Assembly: GCA_030848705.1 (NCBI GenBank)
Contig: CM061244.1
Coordinates: 50,509,190 to 50,573,189, forward strand
Direction: 5' to 3'
Source of the DNA: Heracleum sosnowskyi
Lineage: Eukaryota > Streptophyta > Magnoliopsida > Apiales > Apiaceae
Length of the DNA stretch: 64,000 bases
Numbering within the stretch: position 1 is the stretch's first letter; each line of letters opens with the position of its first letter. A program made the translations under genes and the position numbers. The notes beneath the pieces are model-generated. The model searched no databases. It worked only from the letters and a program-made list of their open reading frames with translations, and was not told where the DNA came from. Below are positions 11,001-21,247 of this stretch, piece by piece.

Positions 11001-11344
11001 CATCCACAGCTGAAGCAGAGTATATAGCAGCTGGTAGCTGTTGTGCACAGATTTTATGGATGAAGAATCAATTGCTGGATTATGGGTTAAGGTACTCTAA
11101 AATACCTATTTTCTGTGATAACCAAAGTGCTATTGCTATGACAGGAAATCCAGTACAGCACTCCATGACCAAGCACATCAGCATAAGGTATCATTTTATC
11201 AGAGAACATGTGGAAGAAGGGAACATTGAGCTTCATTTTGTGTCTACAGACCAACAACTTGCAGATATCTTCACCAAACCTTTGAGTGAAGCTACTTTTA
11301 CAAGATTGGTAAATGAACTTGGGATGATCTCTGGTTCTGACTAG
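8005..11344 (+). pseudogene. pol: Element A Pol: protease, integrase, RT, RNase H; frameshift in integrase
   Basis: Pol is in another frame from gag and begins just after a TTGCAGGG sequence 14-20 bases past the gag stop. Order: aspartic protease (LDSGCSGHMTG, Asp codon 8038-8040); GAG-preintegrase zinc segment (WHKKLSHL, CDSCQKAKQR); integrase core with Asp in HVDLFGP, Asp at 8812-8814 (RSDNGTEF) and Glu at 8920-8922, a DD35E spacing. An extra A in the run 8921-8924, compared with element B, shifts the frame right after the catalytic Glu, so reading stops at 8946 and resumes in another frame from about 8918. RT follows with QMDVKSAFLNG and YVDD (10400-10411), then RNase H (GYSDADFAG, STSTAEAEYIAA, QLADIFTKPL). 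The linker before RT is rich in NSD words. One base blocks full Pol. Confidence 0.93.
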
Positions 11345-12669
11345 AGATACGGGTTAGACTCAAAATCTATACATGTTTGATTTTTAATGCTCATGATTCC
11401 TTGCATGTATTAACTGTTATGAGTACCAGTGTCATAAACTCTGTCGGTTAAACTCTGATGCTAAACTCTGTTAGTCATAAAATGTTGGTCATACTCTGAT
11501 TGTTACAGTTTAATGCTATACTCTGATTGTAATTTTGTCTGAAACATATGGACCAATGAAGAAATTTGTATGAAGCATAATTCTCAGTAAGTAATTATGA
11601 ATCCTTAAGAGTTGTATAGATTCTGATCTCAAACATGTGCAGTAAGTTAACACAGCATGATACTGTCTCTGTATTTATACCATCTCTTAGTTTATTAATC
11701 CTATACACTGAGTCTGTATTAGCTGTTTGCATTTTCTCTCATAAATTAATTGTATTAACTGATGAAAAGTCTAAACTCTGATTATTAATTGCAAATAATT
11801 CACCCTCAAATCAAAAGATGCCAAAAAGAGCACAAATTCCTTTGAGATCATGTTGTGCCTAGGAAGATCCAGGAACTTATTGTATGAAATAAGGGCTAAA
11901 ATCGTTGATTTTTGGTGACTAGTGCCAACCACTGATTACTGGAAAAATAAAAAAATAAAAAAATAAAAAAATAAAAAAAAATAAACATAAAGAAAGGGGG
12001 TGAAAAACAAAAGATATATCCAAATGAAAGGATATCAGAAAACAGAGTTTAGATATAAAATCAGATTTTATGTTATACATGAGAGTTTAGGCAACCAGTT
12101 TTTACTACTTTAGTTTGTGGATTTTATGCACTTTGAGATAATCTAAATATTGATTTCGGTAAACTCTGCTATTACACACACATATTTTCACACCTGTACA
12201 GATTGAGAAAAGAGTTTATTGACAAAGAAGGATAAATCGTAAACACTGATGTATTGTGTGACATATGCCGAGGTAACTTTGTTTTAATCTCTGATGGTTA
12301 AAATAATTTCTTTGTTTCAGACATTTTATAATTTTGAGATTAGACATTTGTTTTTCGAAAAAGTATGATTGGTAACGGATCTATTTTGCATTAAACAGAG
12401 AAAAGAAAGAGTGTGTTTGATAAGTCCTGATGGTGATTAGTAGCGCTGATGAGTATGTTAGTTTACTGTTTAAAGTGATATCATTTCTTTCACTTTACAA
12501 TTACTATGAGATACTGATGACTGTAGTTCTGATAATTCATTTATGATTATACATTCATCATAACATTAATCCTGATATGTAAAGCAAAACAATGGATCTT
12601 TTTCATTAATTGATTCAAACTTTGTTTACATTCAGACAATTTCATACTCTTGTCTAGCTACTTGTTCGG
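11345..12669 (+). other. Element A spacer after pol
   Basis: No sense ORF. The first 200 bases hold a cluster of the element's AAACTCTG word. An A-rich (AAATAAA)n tract lies at 11941-11991, followed by AAAGGGGGTG, a polypurine-like run. The antisense ORF at 12670-13068 follows. Dispersed words also occur at about 11772 and 12161. Confidence 0.7.
11435..11528 (+). repeat. Cluster of the element A word AAACTCTG(AT)
   Basis: Three copies of TAAACTCTG at 13-14 base spacing (11435-11470) and two ATACTCTGATTG variants (about 11491 and 11518), starting about 90 bases after the pol stop. Element B has a cluster of its own word in the same place. Confidence 0.8.
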
Positions 12670-13068
12670 TTATCTGGTCATTATACCATCTGGGATTTCC
12701 AAGGCTTGACAACCCCCTGATGTTGAATCATCATCATCATCCTCTCGAATTCTCTTTCTGGTTTGCAGCTTGCAGGATTCCAAGAAGAATTTCTCCTTCG
12801 AACCCGTCAAGTAGCTCTGATGAAAGAGCATCATACAAATCTCCACAGCTTGATCATCTGCAAGGATGGGCACATCATATGGCCCAGGACGAATGATGTG
12901 CACATAGGGATTGGAGATAGGTCCTTCAGCTATTTCATCATCAGCAATGAGACCTTCATCATTCAGAAATGATAAAACAAGAAACTCATCGATAATATAG
13001 TTTGCTTGTTGATGCCAGTTCATATTCAAGAATGCTTCTACATCCATGAATTCAAAGGTTCCTGCCAT
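12670..13068 (-). CDS. Antisense ORF of element A (132 aa, acidic)
   Basis: Runs opposite to gag and pol in the spacer between pol and the env-like ORF. The ATG at 13068-13066 is followed by 132 codons. The product is acidic, with a conserved-looking middle (EGP...P...AD......FHQ), a SCKLQTRKR basic patch and a DDDDD run near the C-terminus. Element B has a counterpart in the same place and orientation with EGP, FHQ and SCKLEARRR in the same order, so I infer common ancestry. A TATA box lies 55 bases upstream. Antisense extra ORFs are known in other plant LTR retrotransposons such as Tat elements; the function is unknown. No known domain was recognised. Confidence 0.65.
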   Translation of the reverse strand: MAGTFEFMDVEAFLNMNWHQQANYIIDEFLVLSFLNDEGLIADDEIAEGPISNPYVHIIRPGPYDVPILADDQAVEICMMLFHQSYLTGSKEKFFLESCKLQTRKRIREDDDDDSTSGGCQALEIPDGIMTR

Positions 13069-13122
13069 TTGATGTATGGTATTTTTTTAATATATGTATT
13101 GCCTGTTGTTACAATGCTCCAG

Positions 13123-13131
13123 CTTTTATAG
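13123..13131 (-). promoter_or_regulatory. TATA box for the element A antisense ORF
   Basis: On the minus strand the sequence is GATGCTATAAAAGCTGG, a near-ideal plant TATA box, 55 bases upstream of the antisense ATG. It predicts transcription starting near 13095 and a leader of about 25-30 bases. Confidence 0.65.
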
Positions 13132-13445
13132 CATCCAACAGGGCAACTGAAAGGTTTTGCTTGGCTCGAAGCTATGGGGACAGTAAAGTGCGGAGTTCCA
13201 AGACAGTCATTATTCTTCTGACTGTTGAGCTCCTTCGTACTTCGTTATCATGTTTCTGAAATATTAAAATCGATAATTTTATTAATTTTTTTTTGGCCAA
13301 TAAGCGGATATTTTGAGTGTCTTATGTGATGCCAGGTGTCTCCTCATCTGCACGTGTGTATTGGAAGTTGTTCAATACAGCTGTCAGCGTATGCATGTTT
13401 GACATGTGTCCCACTCACATGATTATAGGAGTAAGACAGTTGTGT

Positions 13446-13483
13446 ATTAATGATTAAAAACTCTTCAGTTTTTAATCATTAAT
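13446..13483. other. Perfect 17-bp inverted repeat with 4-base loop
   Basis: Arm 13446-13462 (ATTAATGATTAAAAACT), loop CTTC, arm 13467-13483 is its exact reverse complement. It lies between the antisense promoter and a TTTAAATAC box (13489-13497) that points toward the env-like ORF, so it sits in what looks like a divergent promoter region. Element B then inserted 90 bases downstream. Confidence 0.8.
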
Positions 13484-13488
13484 TTTCT

Positions 13489-13497
13489 TTTAAATAC
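13489..13497 (+). promoter_or_regulatory. Possible TATA-like box upstream of the element A env-like ORF
   Basis: TTTAAATAC followed by a CA-rich leader. With element B removed it would lie roughly 150 bases before the env-like ATG at 25680. This would give the downstream ORF its own transcript. Evidence is position and sequence only. Confidence 0.35.
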
Positions 13498-13567
13498 AAT
13501 ACACACATCTTCAGTTAAACTTTTCACATCTTACTCATACACATCTATTATCACACACACATAGTCA

Positions 13568-13572
13568 CAAAC
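13568..13572. repeat. Target-site duplication CAAAC, left of element B
   Basis: Repeated at 25608-25612 after the right LTR. It joins the element A leader to its env-like ORF. Confidence 0.95.
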
Positions 13573-14175
13573 TGTTAGATCAGAATTCAATGATCGTCAG
13601 AAGCTAGACTCAACTGATCAGGATTGCTGACGTCATCAGTATTGCATGGTCATCAGTATTTGATCAAGCGTCAGTATCTTATTGATCATCAGGATTCCTA
13701 CTCAGACTATGATCAGGTTTGATCATCAGGACTTGAAGCTGATCAGGATTCCTACTTCGAGTTATATTTGGAGTCTAGATAAACATGGAAGTTTGTTCCT
13801 GGTTTGTAGAATGCATCTATCGATTAAAGATATGTTTCTATCTTTGTTATGATTAGGACTTATCTTGTTATTGATAGAGAAGCTGTGTGCACTATATAAA
13901 CACAGTTTTGGTTTCGATTTATGTATTCATCAGAGAGAGAGAACATAATCGGAGAGAAGCTCTTAAGAACAGAATTTCTTGAGAGAGTTTTTGTAAGCTA
14001 GCAGCTCTTAAGAACATCAGAATTTCTTAAGAGAGTTTGTAACAGTTTTATATCAAAGTTAATAAAGCTGTTATTGTTATTGTTATTGATCTTTCATATT
14101 TGTGTTATATAAAGTCGAGAATCTTATACAATTGTATTCAACCCCCCTTCTACAATTGTTATTTACTGGGCAACA
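13573..14175 (+). repeat. Element B 5' LTR
   Basis: The first 200 bases are full of ATCAGGATT and ATCAGTATT, the reverse complements of the B word AATMCTGAT, and of TGATCA palindromes (for example 13611-13760). TATA box at 13893-13900. Repeated GAGAGAG and AGCTCTTAAGAACA segments occur in the transcribed leader (13930-14035). Confidence 0.95.
13893..13900 (+). promoter_or_regulatory. LTR TATA box of element B
   Basis: TATATAAA inside GTGCACTATATAAACACAG, matching the element A LTR at 17 of 19 positions. The copy in the 3' LTR is at 25325-25332. Confidence 0.75.
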
Positions 14176-14176
14176 A

Positions 14177-14189
14177 TTGGTATCAGAGC
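14177..14189 (+). other. Primer-binding site of element B (tRNA-Met)
   Basis: TTGGTATCAGAGC begins one base after the LTR; complementary to the 3' end of initiator tRNA-Met. Confidence 0.93.
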
Positions 14190-14225
14190 AAACTGATTTA
14201 ATTCTGAATCAGATACGATCTAAAG

Positions 14226-16526
14226 ATGTCGACAACCAAGTATGAAAGCATGAAGATTCCCATCTTGAAGATATCAGAATATCCCACATGGAGGGTAAAG
14301 ATGCTGATGTACCTGGAGGCTATGGATCCTGACAATCTGGACAGGATTCGTGATGGACCATATATACCAACAAAGTTCGTAGAACGAACAGATACAGTAC
14401 CAGAACATTATGTGGTCAAAGCTAAAGCTGAATGGACTCCAGAAGAAAAAGCTCATGTACTCAGGGAACCAAAGATAAAGAATATCTTGCATAATAGCCT
14501 TGATGCTGTTATGTCAAACAGAGTGATTGCATGCAAGTCTTCAAAAGAAATCTGGGATACTTTGGAAACTCAGTGCCAGGGATCTGCATCTGTCAAGAAA
14601 AACAGAAGGGCTCTATTGATTCAAAAATATGAACAATTCGATGCAAGACCTGAAGAGAGCCTGACTGATCTATATGATAGATTCCTGACACTATTGAACA
14701 GCTTATCCTTAGTTGACAAAGTATATGAAACTGAAGATTCAAACACCAAATTTCTTAGAGCTTTACCTGAAGAATGGGATACTCAGACCTCAATCATTAG
14801 ACACCAGTATGATCTGAACATTGTGTCTCTTGATGAGATCTATGGGATGCTAAGAACTCATGATCTTGAAGTTCAACAGAGAAAGAACAAGAAAAGCAGC
14901 AAGGCAAAGTCAATTGCTTTGAATGTAGAAGCAAAATCAAAAGAGAAAGCTATGGAGGTCTCTAGAAGGAAAGCAAGAGTAGCTGAGTCAGATCCTGACG
15001 ACTCTTCATCAGATACTGATGGCAATCCTGGTGATGAATCTTCTGATTCAGACATGGAAGAGATGGTTGCTATGATTGTCAGAAACTTCAGAAGGATGAA
15101 GTTCAGGAAGAATAGAAGACAAGGCAACGTTCAGAAAAAGACCTTCAAAGCAGACAAAGACAAGTATATCAAGAAGGACAGCAAGGGTAGCAAATTTGAC
15201 AAGTCAAAGGTTAGATGCTACAAGTGTAATGGTATGGGTCACTTTGCTTCTGAATGCAACAAGACAAAGGCACTCATCACATCAAGCAAGGATTGGATGG
15301 ACTCTTCCTCAGAATCTGATACTGAGGTAGTCAACTATGCGTTAATGGCCAATGCTGATGTAACTGCTGTTCCTGATGATAAGGTACTAAATACTATCTT
15401 TGATTTTGATACTGATAATGCTTCTGAGTTAAGACGTTTTCTAAAGTCATTACATATTAGCTTTAGAAGTCAAACTGCTGAGAATACTAGAATCTTATCT
15501 GAGATGTCTGACCTTAGGAAGAGGAATGAGATACTAGAAGCTGAATTTTCTCGTATGCAAGAAGTACAAAAAGAATGTGATAATGTTAAGCACATGCACT
15601 TAGAGATGACATCTAAATGTACTTCCCTTGAAAAAGAACTTGAATATGCTAATGAGAAAATCAGAACCTGGACAGACTCTGGTAGGAAATTTCATGAGAT
15701 TAATACCTCTAAGAATTGGAAAGAGTGTCTAGGATATAAGTCAGATGAAGATAAGAAATTAGCAGAGAAAATTGTCATTGATGAGACAGTCAGTCCAAAG
15801 ACCTATAGACATGTTATAGACTCAACCAAATCTAAGATTACTCCTGTTAATTTTGTTTTTGGTAAGGATTCCAATTCTACTTTTGAAAAGGGATCTTCTT
15901 CTACTCAAGGAATTAAAATTATAAAGTCTAAACCTGTCATGAACAAAGTCACTAAGAATGTAGGTCTATTGTCTCAGAAACAGCTTAAAGATAAAATCTG
16001 TGAGGTTACAGATAAGAAAAAGGGAGCTACTGTTAAGAGAAACAGGAATGGTAAAATTGGGATCAATAAAGAAAATGGTTATAAGTATATCCCAAATGCA
16101 CCTAGAAAGAGTTGTTTTAATTGTGGTAACTCTAATCATCTTGCTATTGATTGTAAAAAGAGTAAGAAGAAAATTGCTGAAATTCCTAAGTCTGATGTTA
16201 GGAATAAATCAGTATTTTACAAACCACAAAATTCCTGTTTTCATTGTGGTAGTCTATGACATTCTATTTATACATGTAAAGAGTATCATGATTTGTACTA
16301 TAACTTTTATGATCCATTGCCTAAGTTTGAAAGTAGTACAAAGTCTGATAGAACTGAAAATGTCATGAAGAAGCATGCTTTTGTTAATACTGATACTGAC
16401 AAAGCAAATCCTGATGGAGTAAATCCTGTCAGGACTGCTAAAGTCAAAAAGTCTTCTGCTGTTAAAATTAATAAATTGCATGAGAAAGGAACCCAACATG
16501 TATGGGTTCCTAAGTGTTCTAACTAG
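14226..16526 (+). pseudogene. gag: Element B Gag with a nonsense codon in the third zinc knuckle
   Basis: ATG at 14226. The UBN2-type Gag domain (YPTWRVKMLMYLEA, SNRVIACKSSKEIWDTLE) is followed by an acidic linker, the CCHC knuckle CYKCNGMGHFASEC (about 15217), coiled-coil-like sequence, and the second knuckle CFNCGNSNHLAIDC (about 16113). The third knuckle starts CFHCGSL and then reads TGA (16257-16259) where element A has a Trp codon. The same frame continues open to QHVWVPKCSN and TAG at 16524-16526. The change is consistent with a single G-to-A transition. The truncated product would lack the last knuckle and about 90 residues. Codon use and layout follow A closely. Confidence 0.92.
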
Positions 16527-16541
16527 TGTGTTACTATTCTG

Positions 16542-19500
16542 ATGCAGGGTAAAAGGAAAAATGTGTTAGTCATGGATAGTGGATGTTCTGTGCACATGAC
16601 TGGAAACAAAGCCCTGTTATCAGAATATGAGGAAAAAGCTGGCCCAACTGTGTCTTATGGAGATGGCAACATTGGACAAACCTTGGGATATGGCAATATA
16701 ATCATTGGAAATGTCATCATTGAAAAAGTAGCTCTAGTGAAAGGACTAAAACACAACTTGTTGAGTATTAGTCAAATCACTGACAGAGGTTATCATGTCA
16801 ATTTCTATTCCACACATTGTGAAGTAGTCAGTAAAGCAACAGGGAAGATAGCACTAACTGGCTACAGGCATGGTAACATATATGAAGCCAACATTCTCTC
16901 AGATACTGATGGCTCCCCTACATGTTTCATCAGTAAAGCTTCAGTAGATGAAAGTTGGAATTGGCACAAGAAGCTTTCTCATCTCAACTTCAGCAACATC
17001 AATGAGTTGGTTAAGAAAGAATTAGTAAGAGGATTACCTAATGTCTTATATACACCTGATGGACTCTGTGATGCATGCCAAAAAGCAAAACAAAGAAGGA
17101 CATCATTCCAGAGTAAATCAGAATCCTCTATTGAAGAACCATATCACATGCTACATCTTGATCTGTTTGGTCCATTCAACATCATGTCCATCAGTAAGAA
17201 AAGGTACACTCTTGTAATTGTTGATGAATATTCTAGATTCACCTGGGTGTATTTTCTGCATAGAAAAGATGAAACTCCTGAAGTTCTGTTGGATCATGTG
17301 AGGATGATTGAGACAACCACAAAGTACAAAGTCAAGATTCTGAGAAGTGATAATGGTACTGAATTTAAGAATTCAAAGATGGAAGAGTTCTGCAAATACA
17401 AAGGAATCATTCAACAATTCTCTGCTCCTGGCACACCTCAGCAAAATGGAGTAGTAGAAAGGAAGAATAGAACTCTTATTGAAGCTGGCAGAACTATGTT
17501 GGAAGAAGCTAAATTACCTACATATTTCTGGGCAGAAGCAGTCAACACAGCATGCTATACACAAAATCTCACATTGATAAACAGGCATGGTGTCACTCCT
17601 TATCAGTCACTCAAAGAGAAGAAACCAAGTCTGAAGCATTTGCATGTGTTTGGCTGTAAATGTTTTGTTCTCAGAACTCATCCTGAACAGCTAGGGAAAT
17701 TTGAAACAAAGGCTGATGAAGGAATATTCATAGGTTATCCTACATCAAGAGCCTTCAGAGTTTTTAATTTGAGAACAAGAACTGTCATGGAGTCAATACA
17801 TGTATCTTTTGATGATAAGAAGATAACTGGAATCATTGAAGACTCGCATGATAGATTGTTATTTGAAAATGAAGCTTCCAAGGAACCTGAAGAAAGTGAA
17901 TCAGAAGCTGTCCATTCATCCAGTACTGACGGGTCACCAAATCCTGATGACTCACCAGGTACTGATGGTGCTAATACTGATGATGCAAACAACAGTGATA
18001 CAACTAGTAGTGCTAATGTTGAGGGGGAGCAACGGCATTCAACTACAAGTTCAGAGTCAACTCAATCATCAGGACAGAATTCTTCAGATACTGATTCAAG
18101 TGAAGATCCTGATAACACATCAGGAGGGCATAGCAATAATTCAGGGAGAGCTTCAAATCAATCAAATTCTTTCAATCAAGATAACACCAATCCAGGGGGA
18201 GCATCTACTTCAAGAAACAATTTGACACCAGCAAGGAAATGGACAAAAGATCATACTCCTGATTTGATAATTGGAGATCCTGATGCAGGTGTTCAAACAA
18301 GAAGTGCAACTCAGAATGAATGTTTATATAATAACTTTCTATCCAAGGAGGAGCCTAAGAAAGTTGAAGATGCACTTAAAGATGCTGATTGGGTTACTGC
18401 AATGCAAGAAGAACTGAATGAATTTGAAAGGAATGAAGTCTAGAAACTGGTACCAAGACCAAAGAATAGATCAATAGTTGGTACAAAGTGGATTTTCAAG
18501 AACAAGACTGATTCTGATGGAGTCATTATCAGAAATAAAGCTAGACTAGTTGCAAAGGGGTATTCCCAACAAGAGGGAATTGACTATGATGAAACTTTTG
18601 CTCCTGTTGCAAGACTAGAAGCCATCAGGATATTTCTTGCTTATGCAGCACATAAGAAATTCAAGGTTTTCCAGATGGATGTTAAAAGTGCTTTCTTAAA
18701 TGGTGAACTGGAGGAAGAAGTTTATGTTGAACAACCTCCTGGTTTCATTGATCCTAAATATCCAGATCATGTCTACAGACTGGATAAGGCACTTTATGGA
18801 CTAAAGCAAGCTCCAAGAGCATGGTATGAAACCTTAGCTCAATTCTTACTGGAAAGTGGATTCAAAAGAGGTGCAATGATAAAACTCTATTTTATTTGAA
18901 TCATGGTAAGGAGTTGTTGTTAGTTCAGATTTATGTTGATGATATCATTTTTGGGTCAACAAACAATAAGCTGTGTGAAAAGTTTTCCAAGCTTATGCAG
19001 TCAAGATATCAAATGAGCATGATGGGAGAAATGAGTTACTTTCTGGGTCTTCAAGTTAAACAGACTGATGAAGGGATTTTTATTAATCAGTCTAAATACA
19101 CAAGGAATTTACTGACAAGGTTTAACATGCAAGACAGTACTCCTGCTTCAACTCCCATAGCTACAGCTACCAAACTTGATCCTGATCAAGGTGAAGAGGT
19201 AGATGTAACTCACTACAGAGGAATGATTGGCTCTTTATTGTATCTCACTGCAAGTAGACCAGATATCATGTTTGCAACCTGTCTGTGTGCAAGATTTCAA
19301 GCAAAACCTAGAGAACCACATCTGATTGCAGTCAAAAGAATTTTCAGATATCTCAAAGGCACTCCTTCACTTGGCCTTTGGTATGCAAGGGAATCAGATT
19401 TTGGGTTGTGTGGTTATTCAGATGCTGATTTTGCAGGATGCAAAATAGACAGGAAAAGTACTTCAGGAAGTTGTCAGTTTTTGGGTGGAAGACTAGTTTC

Positions 19501-19879
19501 ATGGTTCAGTAAAAAGCAGAAATCTATTTCCACTTCAACTGCAGAAGCTGAGTACATTGCTGCAGGAAGTTGTTGTGCTCAGATAATGTGGATGAGAAAT
19601 CAGTTGTTAGATTATGGCCTGTCATACTCAAAAATCCCTATTTATTGTGATAACCAAAGTGCTATTGCAATGACAGGAAATCCAGTTCAGCATTCTCTTA
19701 CTAAACACATCAGTATCAGATATCACTTTATAAGAGAACAGGTTCTGGAAGGAACAATTGAACTTCACTTTGTTCCTACTGATCAACAACTAGCTGATAT
19801 ATTCACCAAGCCACTACCTGAAGCTACTTTCAATAAGTTGGTGAATGAACTTGGAATGATGAATTTTGAGAATTTCTGA
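16542..19879 (+). pseudogene. pol: Element B Pol: protease, integrase, RT, RNase H; one stop and one frameshift
   Basis: Pol begins ATGCAGGGT 15 bases after the gag TAG and is in the gag frame, so a single TAG separates the two here. Domains: protease (MDSGCSVHMTG), preintegrase zinc segment, complete integrase core (HLDLFGP, RSDNGTEF, QQNGVVER), an acidic linker with NPD words, RT and RNase H. A TAG at 18441-18443 replaces the Trp codon found in A (again consistent with G-to-A). A one-base deletion near 18875 compared with A shifts the frame; reading resumes from 18896 with YVDD at 18932-18943, STSTAEAEYIAA and QLADIFTKPL. RT is therefore split although the LTRs are nearly identical, which suggests help in trans when it moved. 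Confidence 0.93.
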
Positions 19880-19896
19880 GGAAAAGCTACAGAGAG

Positions 19897-20008
19897 GAAA
19901 TCCTGATAACTGTCAAATCCTGATGGTTATTCAGAAAGGTATGTATCTTTGATCAAATCCTGATAGGACTCAATCCTGACAGGAAGTCCACTGGTCAAAT
20001 CCTGATGC
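19897..20008 (+). repeat. Cluster of the element B word AATCCTGA(T/C)
   Basis: Five copies in 112 bases (about 19898, 19915, 19955, 19972 and 19997), starting 18 bases after the pol stop. It corresponds in place to the AAACTCTG cluster of element A, with a different word. Confidence 0.85.
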
Positions 20009-20434
20009 TCAGATGTTTGAAGCTGGTATGAAAACCAGAGGTTCTATGCTAATTTGTCATCAACACTCCTGGTAAACTCTGGACAATTAGATTATTACTT
20101 AGTCTTTGATTAAGTTTTCAGTCTTAATTATCAATTTCAATTTCATTATTATCAGAGTTTATTATTTATCATCTGAATATCACTATGAGTGTTACTAACA
20201 AATTTTGCAGGCAAGTACAGGAAGAAAACAATTGAGAAAATAGACAAATTTCATTAATACTTGAAGATACATTACACATGAAATATGGAAATTACATATT
20301 TGTTTTCCTAGTCTATTTTCTACTCAGGAACTCGTGCTTTACAGATAAGTATGAACACGTGCCCTGCAAATTAGCATGAATGCTCCTGAGCAGCTTCACA
20401 GTCCTTTAGAACTGTAAGGTCTCTTGTTCCATCC
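20009..20434 (+). other. Element B spacer before the antisense ORF
   Basis: AT-rich, no ORF. It holds one TAAACTCTGG (about 20074), the only clear copy of the element A word that I saw inside B. Nothing else recognised. Confidence 0.5.
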
Positions 20435-20884
20435 TTAAGAGACAAGAAGAGGAGCTGATTTACTTGAAGGCGGATCGTCACCGTGACCACCGGGACGCCT
20501 CCGTGCCTCCAACTTGCATGACATACAAGCATCACGGACTCTCTTCTTACGTTTCTCAAGCTCTCGGACGAGCTCTTCATCATCTTCATCCTCATCCTCT
20601 TCATCATCCCAATCGTCTTCATCCTCTTCATTGACAACGATGAGATTTTCAAGAGGATTCCAATCAGGATTTGCCTGATGGAAGTTATGAAGAAGCACAT
20701 CAGCCATCGCATTCACAAAAGCATGATGCTCCTGTGGATCAGGAATAGGCTGAGGTCCCTCTTGCTCTGCAATCTCTGCTAGAGCCTCATCCATTTGTTG
20801 CCAAATTATATCAAGTTCTTCATCAGGTATGTTGTTTTGATTGTTGGCAGCCATTGAAAAACAAAGAAGGTGAAAGGTTTTCAT
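20435..20884 (-). CDS. Antisense ORF of element B (149 aa, or 139 aa from the second ATG)
   Basis: Opposite strand to gag and pol, in the same pol/env-like spacer as its counterpart in element A. ATGs are at 20884 and 20854; the second (MAANNQNN) looks more like the start in A. The protein has a Glu/Asp-rich block (about 20 acidic residues), then a basic segment with SCKLEARRR. EGP, FHQ and SCKL occur in the same order as in the A protein. A TATA box lies 64 bases upstream of the first ATG. The retained open frame in two diverged families argues for selection, but no domain was recognised and the function is unknown. Confidence 0.62.
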   Translation of the reverse strand: MKTFHLLCFSMAANNQNNIPDEELDIIWQQMDEALAEIAEQEGPQPIPDPQEHHAFVNAMADVLLHNFHQANPDWNPLENLIVVNEEDEDDWDDEEDEDEDDEELVRELEKRKKRVRDACMSCKLEARRRPGGHGDDPPSSKSAPLLVS

Positions 20885-20947
20885 AAGTTTTTCTCTGGAG
20901 AGGGTTTGTGTTTTAATAGATATATGATGATTATGCTTAACAGTTCT

Positions 20948-20955
20948 CTTTTATA
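20948..20955 (-). promoter_or_regulatory. TATA box for the element B antisense ORF
   Basis: The minus strand reads TTCTCTATAAAAGAGAA. Distance to the ATG (64 bases) matches that in element A (55 bases). Confidence 0.62.
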
Positions 20956-21247
20956 GAGAATGTGTATTAAGGGTGCAGGTCATTTCTACAATCTCGATGA
21001 GACGGTTCGGTTTTCCATAAATATTTTTGCCTCGTTTGCTGGTAAGTGTGTTTTAATTCTATGACCATTAATTTGGTTATTTTTTAAACCAAAACGCTAT
21101 TCAGGATTGTTAAAATAAATTTTGTTTTCTTAAATAAAATTTTATTTTAATCTTATTGAATATTTTTTTTCAATCCTGATATGGCAAAATATTTTGTGCG
21201 GAAATGCTTTTATTCCTGATGAGGTTAGGTTTTTCTTACATCAGAAA

